From Clostridia bacterium (GTDB lineage Bacteria > Bacillota > Clostridia > Oscillospirales > Butyricicoccaceae), in contig JAQXOO010000029.1 of assembly GCA_029099685.1 (NCBI GenBank), forward strand, positions 32,644 to 96,643: a stretch of 64,000 nt of DNA. The letters are read 5' to 3'. The translations under genes and the position numbers were made by a program. How positions within the stretch are numbered: the first letter of the stretch is position 1; every line of letters begins with the position of its first letter. The notes under the pieces were generated by a model, which searched no databases, was not told the origin of the DNA, and saw nothing but the letters and a program-made list of their open reading frames with translations. Shown here piece by piece: positions 16,691-26,436 of this stretch.

Positions 16691-17254
16691 TTATTCCCCG
16701 GAATAGACCGAGGGCTTGAGCACGGCGATCTCAGGATAGTTTCGGTAGATCTCCGCATAGTCCAGGCCGTAGCCCACGATGAACTCGTTGGGCACTTCCA
16801 GACCCTGGTAGTCCACCTTGATCTCCACCTTGTGCCGTTCGGGCTTGTCAAACAGGGTGCAGATGCGGATGGACGCGGGGTGGCGCTGCCGCAGCAGGCG
16901 GATCAGATTGGACAGGGTGATGCCGCTGTCCAAAATGTCCTCGACAATGATAACATCTTTTCCTTCGATATTGGTGTCTAAATCTTTAATAATTTTCACC
17001 TGGCCGGAGCTCTCCGTGCCTTTTCCGTAGCTGGACACCACCATAAAATCCACCGTACAGGGGATATCCATCTGCCGGACCAGGTCCGCCATGAAGATAA
17101 AGGCGCCCTTGAGCACGGCCACCATCACAGGGGTCTTTCCCCGGTAATCCTCAGTGATCTCCCGTCCCAGTCGGGCAACGGTGGCCTCCAGATCCTGCCG
17201 GTTGTACAGGGTCTTGAGCATGTCGTTCTTCATACAGATGGGATCACGATTCAT
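16691..17254 (-). CDS. hpt: hypoxanthine-guanine phosphoribosyltransferase
   Basis: 187 residues from the ATG at 17254, with AGGAGG 7 nt upstream; the longer frame overlaps tilS and lacks a site. The PRPP-binding motif is VIIVEDILDSGITLSNL; AVLKGAFIFMADLVRQ and VSSYGKGTESSG are also typical. It salvages hypoxanthine and guanine to IMP and GMP in the cytoplasm. It overlaps tilS by 11 nt, so the two are translationally linked. Confidence 0.95.
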   Translation of the reverse strand: MNRDPICMKNDMLKTLYNRQDLEATVARLGREITEDYRGKTPVMVAVLKGAFIFMADLVRQMDIPCTVDFMVVSSYGKGTESSGQVKIIKDLDTNIEGKDVIIVEDILDSGITLSNLIRLLRQRHPASIRICTLFDKPERHKVEIKVDYQGLEVPNEFIVGYGLDYAEIYRNYPEIAVLKPSVYSGE

Positions 17255-18566
17255 AACTATTCCTCCTGCAAATGACGCGGAGTACGTCTCCGCTCTCTTT
17301 CTGCGGCAGATGGGCGGCGCAGAGGTCTCCCACTGCCAGTATTTCTTTATTATTGCATATGATCGGGATCTTGTCACGCAAATCTTTTGGAATTTTTCGC
17401 TCGATCAGCAGTTTTTTCACGGTTTTTGTGCCGTATGCCAGGGAAAGGCTGTCTCCCGCCTGCCGGGGCCGCACGGTCAGCGCCGGAAGGCAGCGCTCTG
17501 CGGGGAAGGCGAAGCCCCCGCCGCAGCTGTCTCCGGTGAGCAAAACCTGCCAGCCGCCGAACTCCACCGGATGTTCCGGCGTCAGCAGGACGCTGTCCAG
17601 CGGGGAAGCCGCCGGGACGGCGGACAGCACCAGCGTTTCGTACCGGCGAAAGGCCCGGCTGCCGGGCAGGTCGGCCCGGGCGGAGGGGTCCGTCCCCCGG
17701 CACAGGTCAAGCACCGCACGGAGGTGGGGCCGCTCCAGCATCCCGCCGCCCACCTGCCGCTGCAGCGCCTGCAGGGTGCGGACGGCGGCCTCCTCCCGGG
17801 CGGAAAGCAAGGCGCGGACCGGGAGGCTTGTTTCGCCGCCGGCCACATGTGCACGGGAGGTCAGCTCATCCGCCTCCATGCGGATGTTCTCATCCCGCTG
17901 CCAGGCATCCAGGGCGGTACGGGCCAGATGACGGGCGGCCTGGCTGTTCAGGCCGGTGAGGTGGGGGAACACCTCCCGTCGAAGCACGGCCCGGGCATTG
18001 CCGCCGGAATGGTTGGTGGGGTCCTCGGCATATTCCAGCCGGTTTTCCCGGATATAAGCCAAAATATCCGCCTTGCTCATCAGGATCAGCGGGCGGATGA
18101 AGATGCCGTTTTTTGGGGGGATGCCCTGCATGCCCCGGCCGCCGGTACCCCGGATCAGGTTGAGCAGCAGGGTCTCGGCGCTGTCCTCCAGATGGTGGCC
18201 GGTGGCGATGGCGCCGGCGTTCCACGCCCGGGCGGTCTCCTCCAGAAAGGCCCGCCGCAGGTCCCGGGCGGCCTCCTCCAGGCCCAGGCCGTGCGTCCGG
18301 GCATAGGCCGGGGTGTCCCCCTCCCCGCAGAACAGCGGGATATTCAGCACATCGCACAGCCTTTGGCACAGGGCCCGCTCGGCCCCGGCGCTTTCGGGCC
18401 GCAGCCCGTGGGAAAAGTGGGCGGCGGCCACGGTGACGCCCCGCTCCGCCGCCCCGGAAGCCAGCAGATGGGTCATGCACACCGAATCGGCGCCGCCGGA
18501 CAGGGCGCACAGCACCCGGTCGCCCGGCCGCAGCAATCCGAAGCGGGAAAGGGCGTCAGCTTCCAT
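17244..18566 (-). CDS. tilS: tRNA(Ile)-lysidine synthase
   Basis: 440 residues. The ATP-pyrophosphatase loop is S23-G-G-A-D-S28, followed by AAHFSHGLRPESAGAE and TGHHLEDSAETLLLNLIRGT, then C-terminal TilS domains. It places lysidine at position 34 of the AUA-reading tRNA-Ile and is essential. It overlaps dnaB upstream by 11 nt and hpt downstream by 11 nt. Confidence 0.95.
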   Translation of the reverse strand: MEADALSRFGLLRPGDRVLCALSGGADSVCMTHLLASGAAERGVTVAAAHFSHGLRPESAGAERALCQRLCDVLNIPLFCGEGDTPAYARTHGLGLEEAARDLRRAFLEETARAWNAGAIATGHHLEDSAETLLLNLIRGTGGRGMQGIPPKNGIFIRPLILMSKADILAYIRENRLEYAEDPTNHSGGNARAVLRREVFPHLTGLNSQAARHLARTALDAWQRDENIRMEADELTSRAHVAGGETSLPVRALLSAREEAAVRTLQALQRQVGGGMLERPHLRAVLDLCRGTDPSARADLPGSRAFRRYETLVLSAVPAASPLDSVLLTPEHPVEFGGWQVLLTGDSCGGGFAFPAERCLPALTVRPRQAGDSLSLAYGTKTVKKLLIERKIPKDLRDKIPIICNNKEILAVGDLCAAHLPQKESGDVLRVICRRNSYES

Positions 18567-19887
18567 GGCGGCTGTCCTGGGGCAGGAAGGCGGTAAACTG
18601 ACCCATCCACTGCAGGTCGATCTTTCCCGTCTCGCCGTGGCGGTTTTTGGCCACGATCAGCTCGGCGGCGTTTTTGTTCTCCGTGCCGTCGTCGTAATAA
18701 TCCTCCCGGTAGATGAACAGGACGATGTCGGCGTCCTGCTCGATGGAGCCGGACTCCCGCAGGTCAGACAGCATGGGCCGCTTGTTGGGGCGGTTTTCCG
18801 GACCGCGGGAAAGCTGGCAGCAGCACAGCACCGGCACATTCAGCTCCTTGGCCATGATCTTCAGCGAGCGGGAGATCTCCGCCACCTCCTGCACCCGGTT
18901 GTCGGTGTGCCGGGGGGCGTGCATCAGCTGCAGATAGTCGATGACCACCAGGCCCAGGTTGGGCACCCGGCGGCATTTTGCTTTCATTTCCGGCACGGTG
19001 ATGCCGGAGTTTTCGTCGATCAGGATATTCAGCTTGTTCAGGTTGTCCGTAGCTTCGGCCATTTTCTGCCAGTCCTCGTCGGTGAGGTTGCCCATGCGCA
19101 GCTTTTTGCTGTCGATAAAGCCCTCTGTGGACAGCAGACGGGTGGCCAGCTGTTCCCGGGACATCTCCAGCTGAAAGATGACCACCGCTTTGTTGCTCTT
19201 TTTGGCGGCGCTCATGGCCATGTTCAGGGCGATGGCGGTCTTGCCCATGCCGGGCCGGGCGCCCAGCAGGATCAGGTCGCTTTTGTTCAGCCCGCCGATG
19301 TACTGGTCCAGCATGGAAAAGCCCGTGGGCAGTCCCGGCAGCTCTCCGCCCCGGGTGGCCAGGTCGTCCAGCTTGGCATAGACCTCCTGAATCGCGGTGT
19401 TCAGCGGCGTGAAGCCCTGGATCTCCCGGCCCTGGCGGACGGCATAGACCTTCTGCTCCGCCAGGTCGGCCACGGTGTCGGCGTCGTCCTCCTCGGAGCG
19501 GGTCAGCTCAATGATATCGGACCCCACCTGCTGCAGCTCCCGCAGCAGGCTTTTGCTCCGGACGATCCTGGCATAGTCCAGGGCGTTGGCGGAATGGGGC
19601 GTCAGCTCCACCAGCTGCAGCACATAGTCCCGGGGCAGCTTTTCCCGGTACCCCATGGCTTTGACCTCGTCCAGGACGGTGACCGGGTCCACACTGCGGC
19701 TCTCCAGAAACATCCGGTTGATGGCCTCATACAGGATGCGGTTGGATTCCATATAGAAATCCTCCGATTTCAGCAGCTCCACCACATCGGGGACCTTTTG
19801 GGGGTCGATGAGCATACTGCCCAGCACCGCCTGTTCCGCCTCGATGCTGTAGGGCATCTGTTTTGCCAGCAGTTCTTCCACGGCCAT
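18556..19887 (-). CDS. dnaB: replicative DNA helicase DnaB
   Basis: 443 residues. The N-terminal domain (MPYSIEAEQAVLGSMLID) is followed by the RecA-like helicase core with Walker A GARPGMGKTA, the H3 region VVIDYLQLM and the end DIVLFIYREDYY. It unwinds DNA at the replication fork as a hexamer. There is no intein. It follows rplI as in other Firmicutes and overlaps tilS. Confidence 0.97.
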   Translation of the reverse strand: MAVEELLAKQMPYSIEAEQAVLGSMLIDPQKVPDVVELLKSEDFYMESNRILYEAINRMFLESRSVDPVTVLDEVKAMGYREKLPRDYVLQLVELTPHSANALDYARIVRSKSLLRELQQVGSDIIELTRSEEDDADTVADLAEQKVYAVRQGREIQGFTPLNTAIQEVYAKLDDLATRGGELPGLPTGFSMLDQYIGGLNKSDLILLGARPGMGKTAIALNMAMSAAKKSNKAVVIFQLEMSREQLATRLLSTEGFIDSKKLRMGNLTDEDWQKMAEATDNLNKLNILIDENSGITVPEMKAKCRRVPNLGLVVIDYLQLMHAPRHTDNRVQEVAEISRSLKIMAKELNVPVLCCCQLSRGPENRPNKRPMLSDLRESGSIEQDADIVLFIYREDYYDDGTENKNAAELIVAKNRHGETGKIDLQWMGQFTAFLPQDSRHGS

Positions 19888-20019
19888 CTTTCTGTCTCCT
19901 CTCTGGGTCAGGTCCTCTGTCTCCGCCGGAAACGCGGAGGCGCCGCGGGGGAACGCGTCCCGTCCGCGGCCGGGCGCCCCGGGCGGGCGCCCCTGTCACA
20001 GGGTCGAAAAGGCCTGTGC

Positions 20020-20466
20020 TCAGGCCTCCTCCACCTTCACCACCACGGTGCCGGTCACTTCCGTATACAGCTTGGCCTTCACCTGATAGGTGCCGAAGGC
20101 CTTGATGGGCTCGCCCAGCTCCAGGCGGGTCTTGGGCAGGTCGATGCCGTACTGGGCCTTGAGGGCCTCGGCGATCTCCTTGGTGGTGACCGAGCCGAAC
20201 AGGCGGCCGGCGGAGCCGGCCTTCGCCTTGATGCGCACCGGCTTGTCCGCCAGAGAGGCCTTCAGCGCCAGCGCGGCCTTTTTCTCCTCGGCGGCGTGGA
20301 AGGCGGCGGCCTCATCGGCGTTTTTCTTGGAATTCACCGCGTCAGCGGTGGCTTCCACCGCCAGCTTGCGGGGCAGCAGAAAATTGCGCGCGTAACCGTC
20401 GGAAACGGTGATCATCTCACCCTTTTTCCCCTGGGCCTTCACGTCCTGCAGCAAAATCACTTTCAT
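20020..20466 (-). CDS. rplI: 50S ribosomal protein L9
   Basis: 148 residues. It starts [20 protein letters not shown] and has the signature [18 protein letters not shown] long connecting helix and the C-terminal domain [20 protein letters not shown] follow. L9 binds 23S rRNA near the L1 stalk. It lies between gdpP and dnaB, the usual Firmicutes order. The 130-bp gap to dnaB is very GC-rich with small hairpins but has no clear terminator. Confidence 0.97.
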   Translation of the reverse strand: MKVILLQDVKAQGKKGEMITVSDGYARNFLLPRKLAVEATADAVNSKKNADEAAAFHAAEEKKAALALKASLADKPVRIKAKAGSAGRLFGSVTTKEIAEALKAQYGIDLPKTRLELGEPIKAFGTYQVKAKLYTEVTGTVVVKVEEA

Positions 20467-20562
20467 AATCCATACTCCTTTTATGTCCGGCGGAGGCCGT
20501 CCCGGCAGCCGCGGCCCTGCCGGGCCTGTCAGGCTGTCTTTGGGCGCCGCTGCCGCCTTTTG

Positions 20563-22572
20563 TCAGTTATCGGTTTTGTGTTCGTTCTCTTTCAGATATT
20601 CCTCGATGGCGCCCACCAGCAGTTCCGCCGCCTCGTCGGTGGACTTGTCCGGGAACTGTGCCCCGGCGGAGGTCAGCCCGCCGCCGCCGCCGATCTTTTC
20701 CAGCACCATCTGGACATTGACCTGGCCGTAGGACCGGGCGGAGATCACCGAGCCGCCCTTTTCCCCATAGACCACAAAGGCCGCCTTGATGTCCGACGCG
20801 TTGATCAGCTCGTCAGCCGCCTGGGAGGCGGTGGCCCGGGGTGTCTCCTCCTCCACCACCGACAGGGAGATGCCGGGGAACTGCTCCTTGGCGCAGGAGA
20901 TGATCTGATACTTTTTCACAGAGCTTTCCAGCCCGCCGGAGAGCATCTTGCGCACCTCCACCGTGTCGGCGCCCACCTGGCGCAGGAAGGCCGAGGCCTC
21001 AAAGGTCCGCACGCCGGTCTTGACGGTAAAGCCCTTGGTATCCAGGAAGATGCCCGCCAGCATGGCGTCGGCCTCCACCTTCAGGATGTCGTTCTGGTTG
21101 ACCACGTACTGCAGCAGCTCGGCCACCAGCTCACAGGCGGAGGAGGCGTAGGTTTCGTGAAGGGAGATGGCGGCGTTTTCGATGTACTGGGCCGCCCGGC
21201 GGTGATGGTCCACCACCGCCACCCGCTGAACGGCCTCCAGCAGGTCGGGGCCTTCCACCATGTCGGGGCGGGTGGTATCGCACACCACGCACAGGGAGGA
21301 GGCGTCCGCCTTGACGATGGCATCCTGTTCGGAAATGAACACATCCCCGTACTGGGGCTGCTTCCGCAGGCGGTCGATCAGCTCCTTGGCGGAGGTGGCC
21401 TGGTCGTTGACGATGATATAGGCGGGCCGTCCCGCCTTGCGCACGGCAGCCACCAGGCCCGCGCAGGCGCCGATGGAATCCAAGTCTGAATATTTGTGGC
21501 CCATGAGGAACACCTGGCTGCTGTCCCGGATGAGCTGCATCAGGGCGTTGGCCATGACACGGGATTTGACCTTGGTGCGCTTTTCCAGCTCCTTGCTGCG
21601 GCCGCCGTAGAACTCAAAGGCGGTCTTGGACTTGACAACGGCCTGGTCGCCGCCCCGGGACAGGGCCATGTCGATGCCCAGGGCCGCATACTGGTACAGC
21701 TCCTGCAGGGAACACTCGCCCTTGCCCACGCCGATGGACAGCGTGGCGCTGAGGCCCTCGCTGTTCTGCACCTGATGGATGGTCTCCAGAATGGAGAACT
21801 TGCCTGCGGTGAACTCCAGCAGGCTGTGCTGCTCAAAAATAAACAGATACCGGTCCCGCTGCAGGCGGCGGACGATGCCCTGGGCGGGCTTGGCCCAGTC
21901 GTTGATGTACCGGTCGATGTCGGCGGTAAGGGTGGATTTTTCCGCCTCGCTGGCGTTTTTCATCAGTTCCTCGTAGCTGTCGATGACGATGAGTCCCACC
22001 GCCGGGCGGGTGCGCTCCACATAGTCCCGCAGGCGGCTGTATTCGGTGATGTCCACCCAGAACAGCGTGGCCAGCAGGGCGCTGCCCCGGTTGCGGCCCG
22101 AACGAACCATGTTGCCGTAGACCTGGTATTTTTGCTCGCCCAGCTCCACATCATAGGGGCAAAGAGTCTTGCCCTCCATGATCCAGCGGGTGTCAAAGCC
22201 GTGGAGCACATCGGTGATGTGAGTCTCGAACAGCGTGTCCTTTTTGCCGCTGATCTGGGTGAAATAATCGTTGCACCAGATGATCTCGCCGGTATCCACC
22301 CGCAGGATCGCCATGGGCAGCGGAAAATTGACCATGGAATGCTTGGAGGCGTCGTCCACGGAAAACGCCAGATTTTCCACATATTTGCGGATCTCGGCGG
22401 CGCGGCGCTTGGTGCGCTGCCGGTAATAAAGATAGAGCAGTCCCACCAGCACCAGCTCCGCCAGGCCTGCGGCCCAGTGGACCTGGACCCAGGTGACCGC
22501 CGCAAACAGCAGCATCACCACAAAGGTCAGACGCGTGCCTGATTCGGTCATTCTGGAAAACCGCTTATCCAA
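20563..22572 (-). CDS. gdpP: cyclic-di-AMP phosphodiesterase GdpP (DHH/DHHA1)
   Basis: 669 residues. Two N-terminal membrane segments (about 15-50), a PAS-like sensor domain, a degenerate GGDEF domain, then the DHH catalytic domain (MGHKYSDLDSIGACAG and VVDHHRRA) and DHHA1 (GGGGGLTSAGAQFPDK). This is the full GdpP/YybT layout. It lowers cyclic di-AMP, which governs potassium and osmotic balance. It precedes rplI and dnaB as in B. subtilis (yybT-rplI-dnaC). Confidence 0.95.
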   Translation of the reverse strand: MDKRFSRMTESGTRLTFVVMLLFAAVTWVQVHWAAGLAELVLVGLLYLYYRQRTKRRAAEIRKYVENLAFSVDDASKHSMVNFPLPMAILRVDTGEIIWCNDYFTQISGKKDTLFETHITDVLHGFDTRWIMEGKTLCPYDVELGEQKYQVYGNMVRSGRNRGSALLATLFWVDITEYSRLRDYVERTRPAVGLIVIDSYEELMKNASEAEKSTLTADIDRYINDWAKPAQGIVRRLQRDRYLFIFEQHSLLEFTAGKFSILETIHQVQNSEGLSATLSIGVGKGECSLQELYQYAALGIDMALSRGGDQAVVKSKTAFEFYGGRSKELEKRTKVKSRVMANALMQLIRDSSQVFLMGHKYSDLDSIGACAGLVAAVRKAGRPAYIIVNDQATSAKELIDRLRKQPQYGDVFISEQDAIVKADASSLCVVCDTTRPDMVEGPDLLEAVQRVAVVDHHRRAAQYIENAAISLHETYASSACELVAELLQYVVNQNDILKVEADAMLAGIFLDTKGFTVKTGVRTFEASAFLRQVGADTVEVRKMLSGGLESSVKKYQIISCAKEQFPGISLSVVEEETPRATASQAADELINASDIKAAFVVYGEKGGSVISARSYGQVNVQMVLEKIGGGGGLTSAGAQFPDKSTDEAAELLVGAIEEYLKENEHKTDN

Positions 22573-22626
22573 AAGCTATCTCCCCTTCCGGGTACCCAAA
22601 GGTACTGTCATGCCAATATTTTAATT

Positions 22627-22655
22627 ATTATAGCACCGACCGGGCCGCTGCGCAA
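22627..22655 (-). promoter_or_regulatory. promoter of the gdpP operon (extended -10)
   Basis: On the minus strand TTGCGC (22650-22655), 17-bp spacer, TATAAT (22627-22632) with TG one base upstream of the -10. It lies about 55 nt before gdpP. Confidence 0.65.
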
Positions 22656-22729
22656 GGGAGTTTTCCCGGAATTGGCGGCAAAGCGCGGGGGGACGGCGCC
22701 GGACGGGGCGCGTCCCCCTTTCCCGGCCG

Positions 22730-22870
22730 CTACTGGATGTGCTCCTCCCGCCAGCGGAACTCCTCCTCCAGGCTGTCGTCGCTGGGGCAGGGCATATTGT
22801 AGTGCCGCCGCCGGTCATTGCGCATCCCGGCGGGGCAGACCACCGGCTGGATGTGTTTGTCGTTTATCAC
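22730..22870 (-). CDS. small hypothetical protein, 46 residues
   Basis: Read from GTG (22868-22870), with GGAGGTGG about 7 nt upstream, to TAG at 22730-22732. It begins INDKHIQPVVCPAGMRNDRR after the start and ends acidic and aromatic (DDSLEEEFRWREEHIQ). Two cysteines and a basic centre are notable; no family recognised. It lies divergent to prfA and ahead of the gdpP promoter. The site and composition favour a real gene, but length and GTG start keep this tentative. Confidence 0.45.
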   Translation of the reverse strand: MINDKHIQPVVCPAGMRNDRRRHYNMPCPSDDSLEEEFRWREEHIQ

Positions 22871-22959
22871 GCAGACCACCTCCGCCCTTATGCTTCCCGG
22901 GCGCCGGGGCAAAAAAAGCTGTAACATTCTGCATGGCCTGCCCTTTTCGGGCAGAGCCT

Positions 22960-22988
22960 TGTGTTTTTGCCTTTTTTCGTCTATAATA
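22960..22988 (+). promoter_or_regulatory. promoter of prfA
   Basis: TTGTGT, 17-bp spacer, TATAAT (22983-22988), about 45 nt before the prfA start. Confidence 0.6.
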
Positions 22989-23032
22989 ATAAAATTACAG
23001 CAAACGCAAACGAACGCAACGGAGGGATGCCC

Positions 23033-24109
23033 ATGTTCACCAAACTGGCGCAGGTGCGGGAACGCTATCTTGCCCTGCGCCGCCAGCTGGAGGACGGCTC
23101 GGTCTACGCCGACCCGGCACTGGCCGCCCGGCTGCTGAAGGAGCAGAAGGAGCTGCAGCCGGTGGCCGAGACCTATGCGCTGTGGGAACGCGCCCGGGCG
23201 GACCTGGACGCCGCCGCGGAGCTGCAGAAGGACCCCGACCCGGATATGCGGGCCATGGCCGACGAGGAGCGGCGGGCGGCCGGAGCGCGCATGGCCGCGC
23301 TGGAGCAGCAGTTGAAGCTTCTTCTGCTGCCCCGGGACCGGGACGACGACAAAAGCGTCATCGTGGAGATCCGCAGCGGTGTGGGCGGCGAGGAGGCGGC
23401 GCTGTTCGCCGCGGACCTGTTCCGGATGTATTCCATGTACGCCGAACGCAGGCATTTTTCCGTGGAAGTGATGAACGAAAACCGCACCGAGCTGGGCGGC
23501 GTCCGGGAGATCAGCTTCGCCGTGGAGGGCCGGGGCGCCTGGGCCCGGTTCAAATTCGAATCGGGCACCCACCGGGTCCAGCGGGTGCCGGACACCGAAA
23601 GCCAGGGCCGCATCCAGACCTCCGCCGCCACGGTGGCCGTTCTGCCCGAGGCCGAGGAGGTGGAGATCGACCTGAACCCCGCCGACCTGCAGATCGACAC
23701 CTTCCGTTCCGGCGGCGCCGGCGGCCAGCACGTGAACAAAACGGAATCGGCCATCCGCATCACCCATCTGCCCACCGGCACGGTGGTGGAGTGCCAGGAC
23801 GAGCGCTCCCAGCACAAAAACAAGGACCGCGCCATGAAGCTGCTGCGCTCCCGGCTGTACCAGCGGGAGCGGGAAAAGCAGGACGCCCTGCGGGCCGGCC
23901 TGCGCCGGGACCAGGTGGGCAGCGGCGACCGCAGCGGCCGCATCCGCACCTATAATTTCCCCCAGGGCCGCCTTACCGACCACCGCATCGGCCTCACCTT
24001 ATATAAATTGGAGCAGGTGATGAACGGCGACCTGGACGAGCTGGTGGACGCCCTCACCGCCGCCGACCAGGCGGAAAAGCTGAAAGCCTCCCAGGAAGTC
24101 CCCAACTGA
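23033..24109 (+). CDS. prfA: peptide chain release factor 1
   Basis: 358 residues from the ATG at 23033 (GGAGGG 6 nt upstream; an in-frame ATG two codons earlier abuts the site and is less likely). The GGQ tripeptide that reaches the peptidyl-transferase centre is at about 230-232 ([15 protein letters not shown]). The stop-codon reading motif P-x-T appears as RVPDTESQ, which identifies RF1 rather than RF2. It terminates translation at UAA and UAG. ppa follows after 53 bp and may be co-transcribed. Confidence 0.95.
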   Translation: MFTKLAQVRERYLALRRQLEDGSVYADPALAARLLKEQKELQPVAETYALWERARADLDAAAELQKDPDPDMRAMADEERRAAGARMAALEQQLKLLLLPRDRDDDKSVIVEIRSGVGGEEAALFAADLFRMYSMYAERRHFSVEVMNENRTELGGVREISFAVEGRGAWARFKFESGTHRVQRVPDTESQGRIQTSAATVAVLPEAEEVEIDLNPADLQIDTFRSGGAGGQHVNKTESAIRITHLPTGTVVECQDERSQHKNKDRAMKLLRSRLYQREREKQDALRAGLRRDQVGSGDRSGRIRTYNFPQGRLTDHRIGLTLYKLEQVMNGDLDELVDALTAADQAEKLKASQEVPN

Positions 24110-24162
24110 ACAGTCCCCGGCACGGACCCATCAAGCATGATAAAGCGAAAGGAGAACCCCCT

Positions 24163-24705
24163 ATGAACGTCTGGCACGACCTGGACCCCAAATACATCAC
24201 CCCCGGCAAATTCACCGCCGTCATCGAGATCCCCGAGGGCAGCAAGAAAAAATATGAGCTGGACAAGCGCACCGGCCTTTTGCGGCTGGACCGCATCCTG
24301 CACACCGCCACCCACTATCCCGCCAACTACGGCTTCATCCCCCGGACCTATGCCGACGACCGGGATCCCCTGGACGTTCTGGTGCTGTGTTCCCAGGTGC
24401 TGGACCCGCTGGTGGAGGTGGAGTGTTTCCCCCTCGGCTGCATCCGGATGATGGACGGCGGCGACTATGATGACAAGATCATCGCCGTCCCCTGCTTCGA
24501 CCCCACCTACAACTCCTATACCGAGCTGGCCCAACTGCCGCCCCACATCATCACCGAGGTGTCCAATTTCTTTGAGATCTACAAGATGCTGGAAAACAAG
24601 ACCACCGCCACCAACGATGTGCTGGACGCCGCCGGCGCCCGGGACATCATCCAGCGGGCCATGGACAGCTATGACATCCATTACTGCGGCAAATATGAAG
24701 ACTGA
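24163..24705 (+). CDS. ppa: family I inorganic pyrophosphatase
   Basis: 180 residues. Family I signatures are present: the substrate-site stretch HYPANYGFIPRTYADD followed by RDPLDVLVL (the D-x-D-P-x-D-x-x-x type metal site), and DGGDYDDKIIAVP. It hydrolyses pyrophosphate to drive biosynthetic reactions. It overlaps the Sua5-CoaE fusion gene by 11 nt, so that gene is probably translated by coupling. Confidence 0.95.
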   Translation: MNVWHDLDPKYITPGKFTAVIEIPEGSKKKYELDKRTGLLRLDRILHTATHYPANYGFIPRTYADDRDPLDVLVLCSQVLDPLVEVECFPLGCIRMMDGGDYDDKIIAVPCFDPTYNSYTELAQLPPHIITEVSNFFEIYKMLENKTTATNDVLDAAGARDIIQRAMDSYDIHYCGKYED

Positions 24706-26314
24706 GCTTTTGCGGCCCTCCGCCGCCGGGATCGGACGGGCCGGCGCACTGCTGGCGGCGGGACAGGTGGTGGCCATCCCCACGGAGACGGTCTACGGCC
24801 TGGCGGCCAACGCCCTGGACGAACAGGCGGTGCTGCGCATCTTCCAGGCCAAGGGCCGCCCCCAGGACAATCCCCTCATCATCCACATTTCCCGGCTGGA
24901 GCAGCTGGACGCCCTGGCCGCGGAGGTGCCCCCGGGCGTTTACCAGATGGCGGAGCACTTCTGGCCCGGCCCGCTGACCATGGTGGTGAAAAAATCCGCC
25001 GCCGTTCCCGGCCGGACCTCCGCCGGGCTGGACACCGTGGGCATCCGTATGCCCTCCCACCCGGTGGCCCGGGCCATCATCGACGCGGCGGGGGTGCCCC
25101 TGGCCGCGCCCTCGGCCAACACCTCGGGCAAGCCCTCGCCCACCAATGCCCGGGACGTGCTGGACGACATGGCGGGCAAGATCCCCGCTATCGTGGACGG
25201 CGGTCCCTGCTCGGTGGGTGTGGAATCCACCGTGGTGGACATGACCGGCCCCTATCCCCAGATCCTGCGTCCCGGCGCCATCACCGAGGAGCTGATTGCC
25301 GCCGCCATGGGCGGCGCGGCCACCGACAGCGCGGTATACCGGGGCCTGTCCGACGGTGAAAAGGCCCGCGCCCCGGGCATGAAATACCGCCATTACGCCC
25401 CAAAGGCCCCGGTCACCCTGTTTGAGGGCGCGCCCCGGGACACCTTCTCCGCCATTCTGGCGGAAATGGACCGGCCCGGCACGGGCATCCTCTGCTTTGA
25501 GGAATATCTGCCCCTGTTCAAGGCCCGCAGGTCCCGGCTGGTGTACTCCCTGGGCATGAGCTGGGACCACGCCGAGCACGCCCGGCGGCTGTTTGCCCTT
25601 CTGCGGCGGTTCGACCACACCCAGGCAAGGCGCATCCTGGCCCAGTGCCCCCGGGTCTGCGGCGCCAACGCCGGAACGGTGAACCGCCTGCGCAAGGCGG
25701 CGGGCTTTCAAAGCGTGGACTGCCGCAAAGGCCGGACGGTCATCGGCGTCACCGGACGGTCGGGCTGCGGCAAGAGCCTGCTCTCCCAACGGCTGGAGGC
25801 CCGGGGCGCCCTGGTGCTGGACGCCGACCGGATCTACGCCCGGCTGCTGCGGGAGGACGGTCCCATGCTGCGGATGATCGATGGCCGGTTCCCCGGCGTG
25901 GTGCGGGAGGGCGTGCTGGACCGGCCCGCCCTGGCCGCCGTGGTCTTTTCCGACGAGCAGGCCCGGCAGGACCTGAACCGCATCACCCACGGACAGGTAA
26001 AGGCCTTTCTGGAGGACGCCCTGGACCGCAGCGGCGCAGCCCTGGCGGTGCTGGACGTGCCCCTGCTGTTTGAAAGCGGCATCGACCGGTTGTGTACCCT
26101 GACGCTGGCGGTGCTGGCGGATGAGGAAAGCTCCCTGCTGCGGATCATGAAGCGGGACGGCATCTCCCGCCCCCAGGCGGAAGCCCGCCTGCACAGCCAG
26201 CCGGACGATGCCTTTTACCGGGCGCGGGCGGACCTGGTGCTGGAAAACCGGGGCAGCCTGGACCTGTTTCAGCAGTCCGTGGACAGCTGGATCGAAAAAT
26301 ACATCCAAGCATAA
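24695..26314 (+). CDS. fusion: threonylcarbamoyl-AMP synthase (Sua5/YwlC) and dephospho-CoA kinase (CoaE)
   Basis: 539 residues. Residues 1 to about 340 are Sua5: AIPTETVYGLAANALDE near 28, the core WPGPLTMVVKK, SANTSGKPSPT, VESTVVDM and LRPGAI, then the Sua5 C-terminal domain. Residues about 347-539 are CoaE with P-loop GRSGCGKS (354-361), LDADRIYARLL and LDVPLLFESGID. The first half makes threonylcarbamoyl-AMP for t6A in tRNA; the second does the last step of coenzyme A synthesis. The two are normally separate genes. The frame is open throughout the junction and both sets of key residues are kept. The start overlaps ppa. Confidence 0.92.
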   Translation: MKTELLRPSAAGIGRAGALLAAGQVVAIPTETVYGLAANALDEQAVLRIFQAKGRPQDNPLIIHISRLEQLDALAAEVPPGVYQMAEHFWPGPLTMVVKKSAAVPGRTSAGLDTVGIRMPSHPVARAIIDAAGVPLAAPSANTSGKPSPTNARDVLDDMAGKIPAIVDGGPCSVGVESTVVDMTGPYPQILRPGAITEELIAAAMGGAATDSAVYRGLSDGEKARAPGMKYRHYAPKAPVTLFEGAPRDTFSAILAEMDRPGTGILCFEEYLPLFKARRSRLVYSLGMSWDHAEHARRLFALLRRFDHTQARRILAQCPRVCGANAGTVNRLRKAAGFQSVDCRKGRTVIGVTGRSGCGKSLLSQRLEARGALVLDADRIYARLLREDGPMLRMIDGRFPGVVREGVLDRPALAAVVFSDEQARQDLNRITHGQVKAFLEDALDRSGAALAVLDVPLLFESGIDRLCTLTLAVLADEESSLLRIMKRDGISRPQAEARLHSQPDDAFYRARADLVLENRGSLDLFQQSVDSWIEKYIQA

Positions 26315-26315
26315 G

Positions 26316-26343
26316 GGAAGCGGCCCAAAGCCGCTTCCTTTTT
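26316..26343 (+). terminator. terminator after the Sua5-CoaE gene
   Basis: Stem GGAAGCGGC/GCCGCTTCC with loop CCAAA followed by TTTTT. Confidence 0.88.
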
Positions 26344-26436
26344 CATATCTTTTTTCGCATATCGCGTGTTTTTCATTTTTTTCCACGAAAAAACCGTCCG
26401 TTTCGGCGCACAATAGGCTTCGGAGGTGTGTTTCTC

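Noticed and set aside
14584..16719. A 711-codon plus-strand frame opposite ftsH
   Set aside because: Antisense shadow of ftsH, which has all catalytic motifs in the other strand.
23182..23955. Additional gene within prfA in another frame
   Set aside because: Arg/Gly/Pro-rich translation typical of a shifted frame in GC-rich coding DNA.
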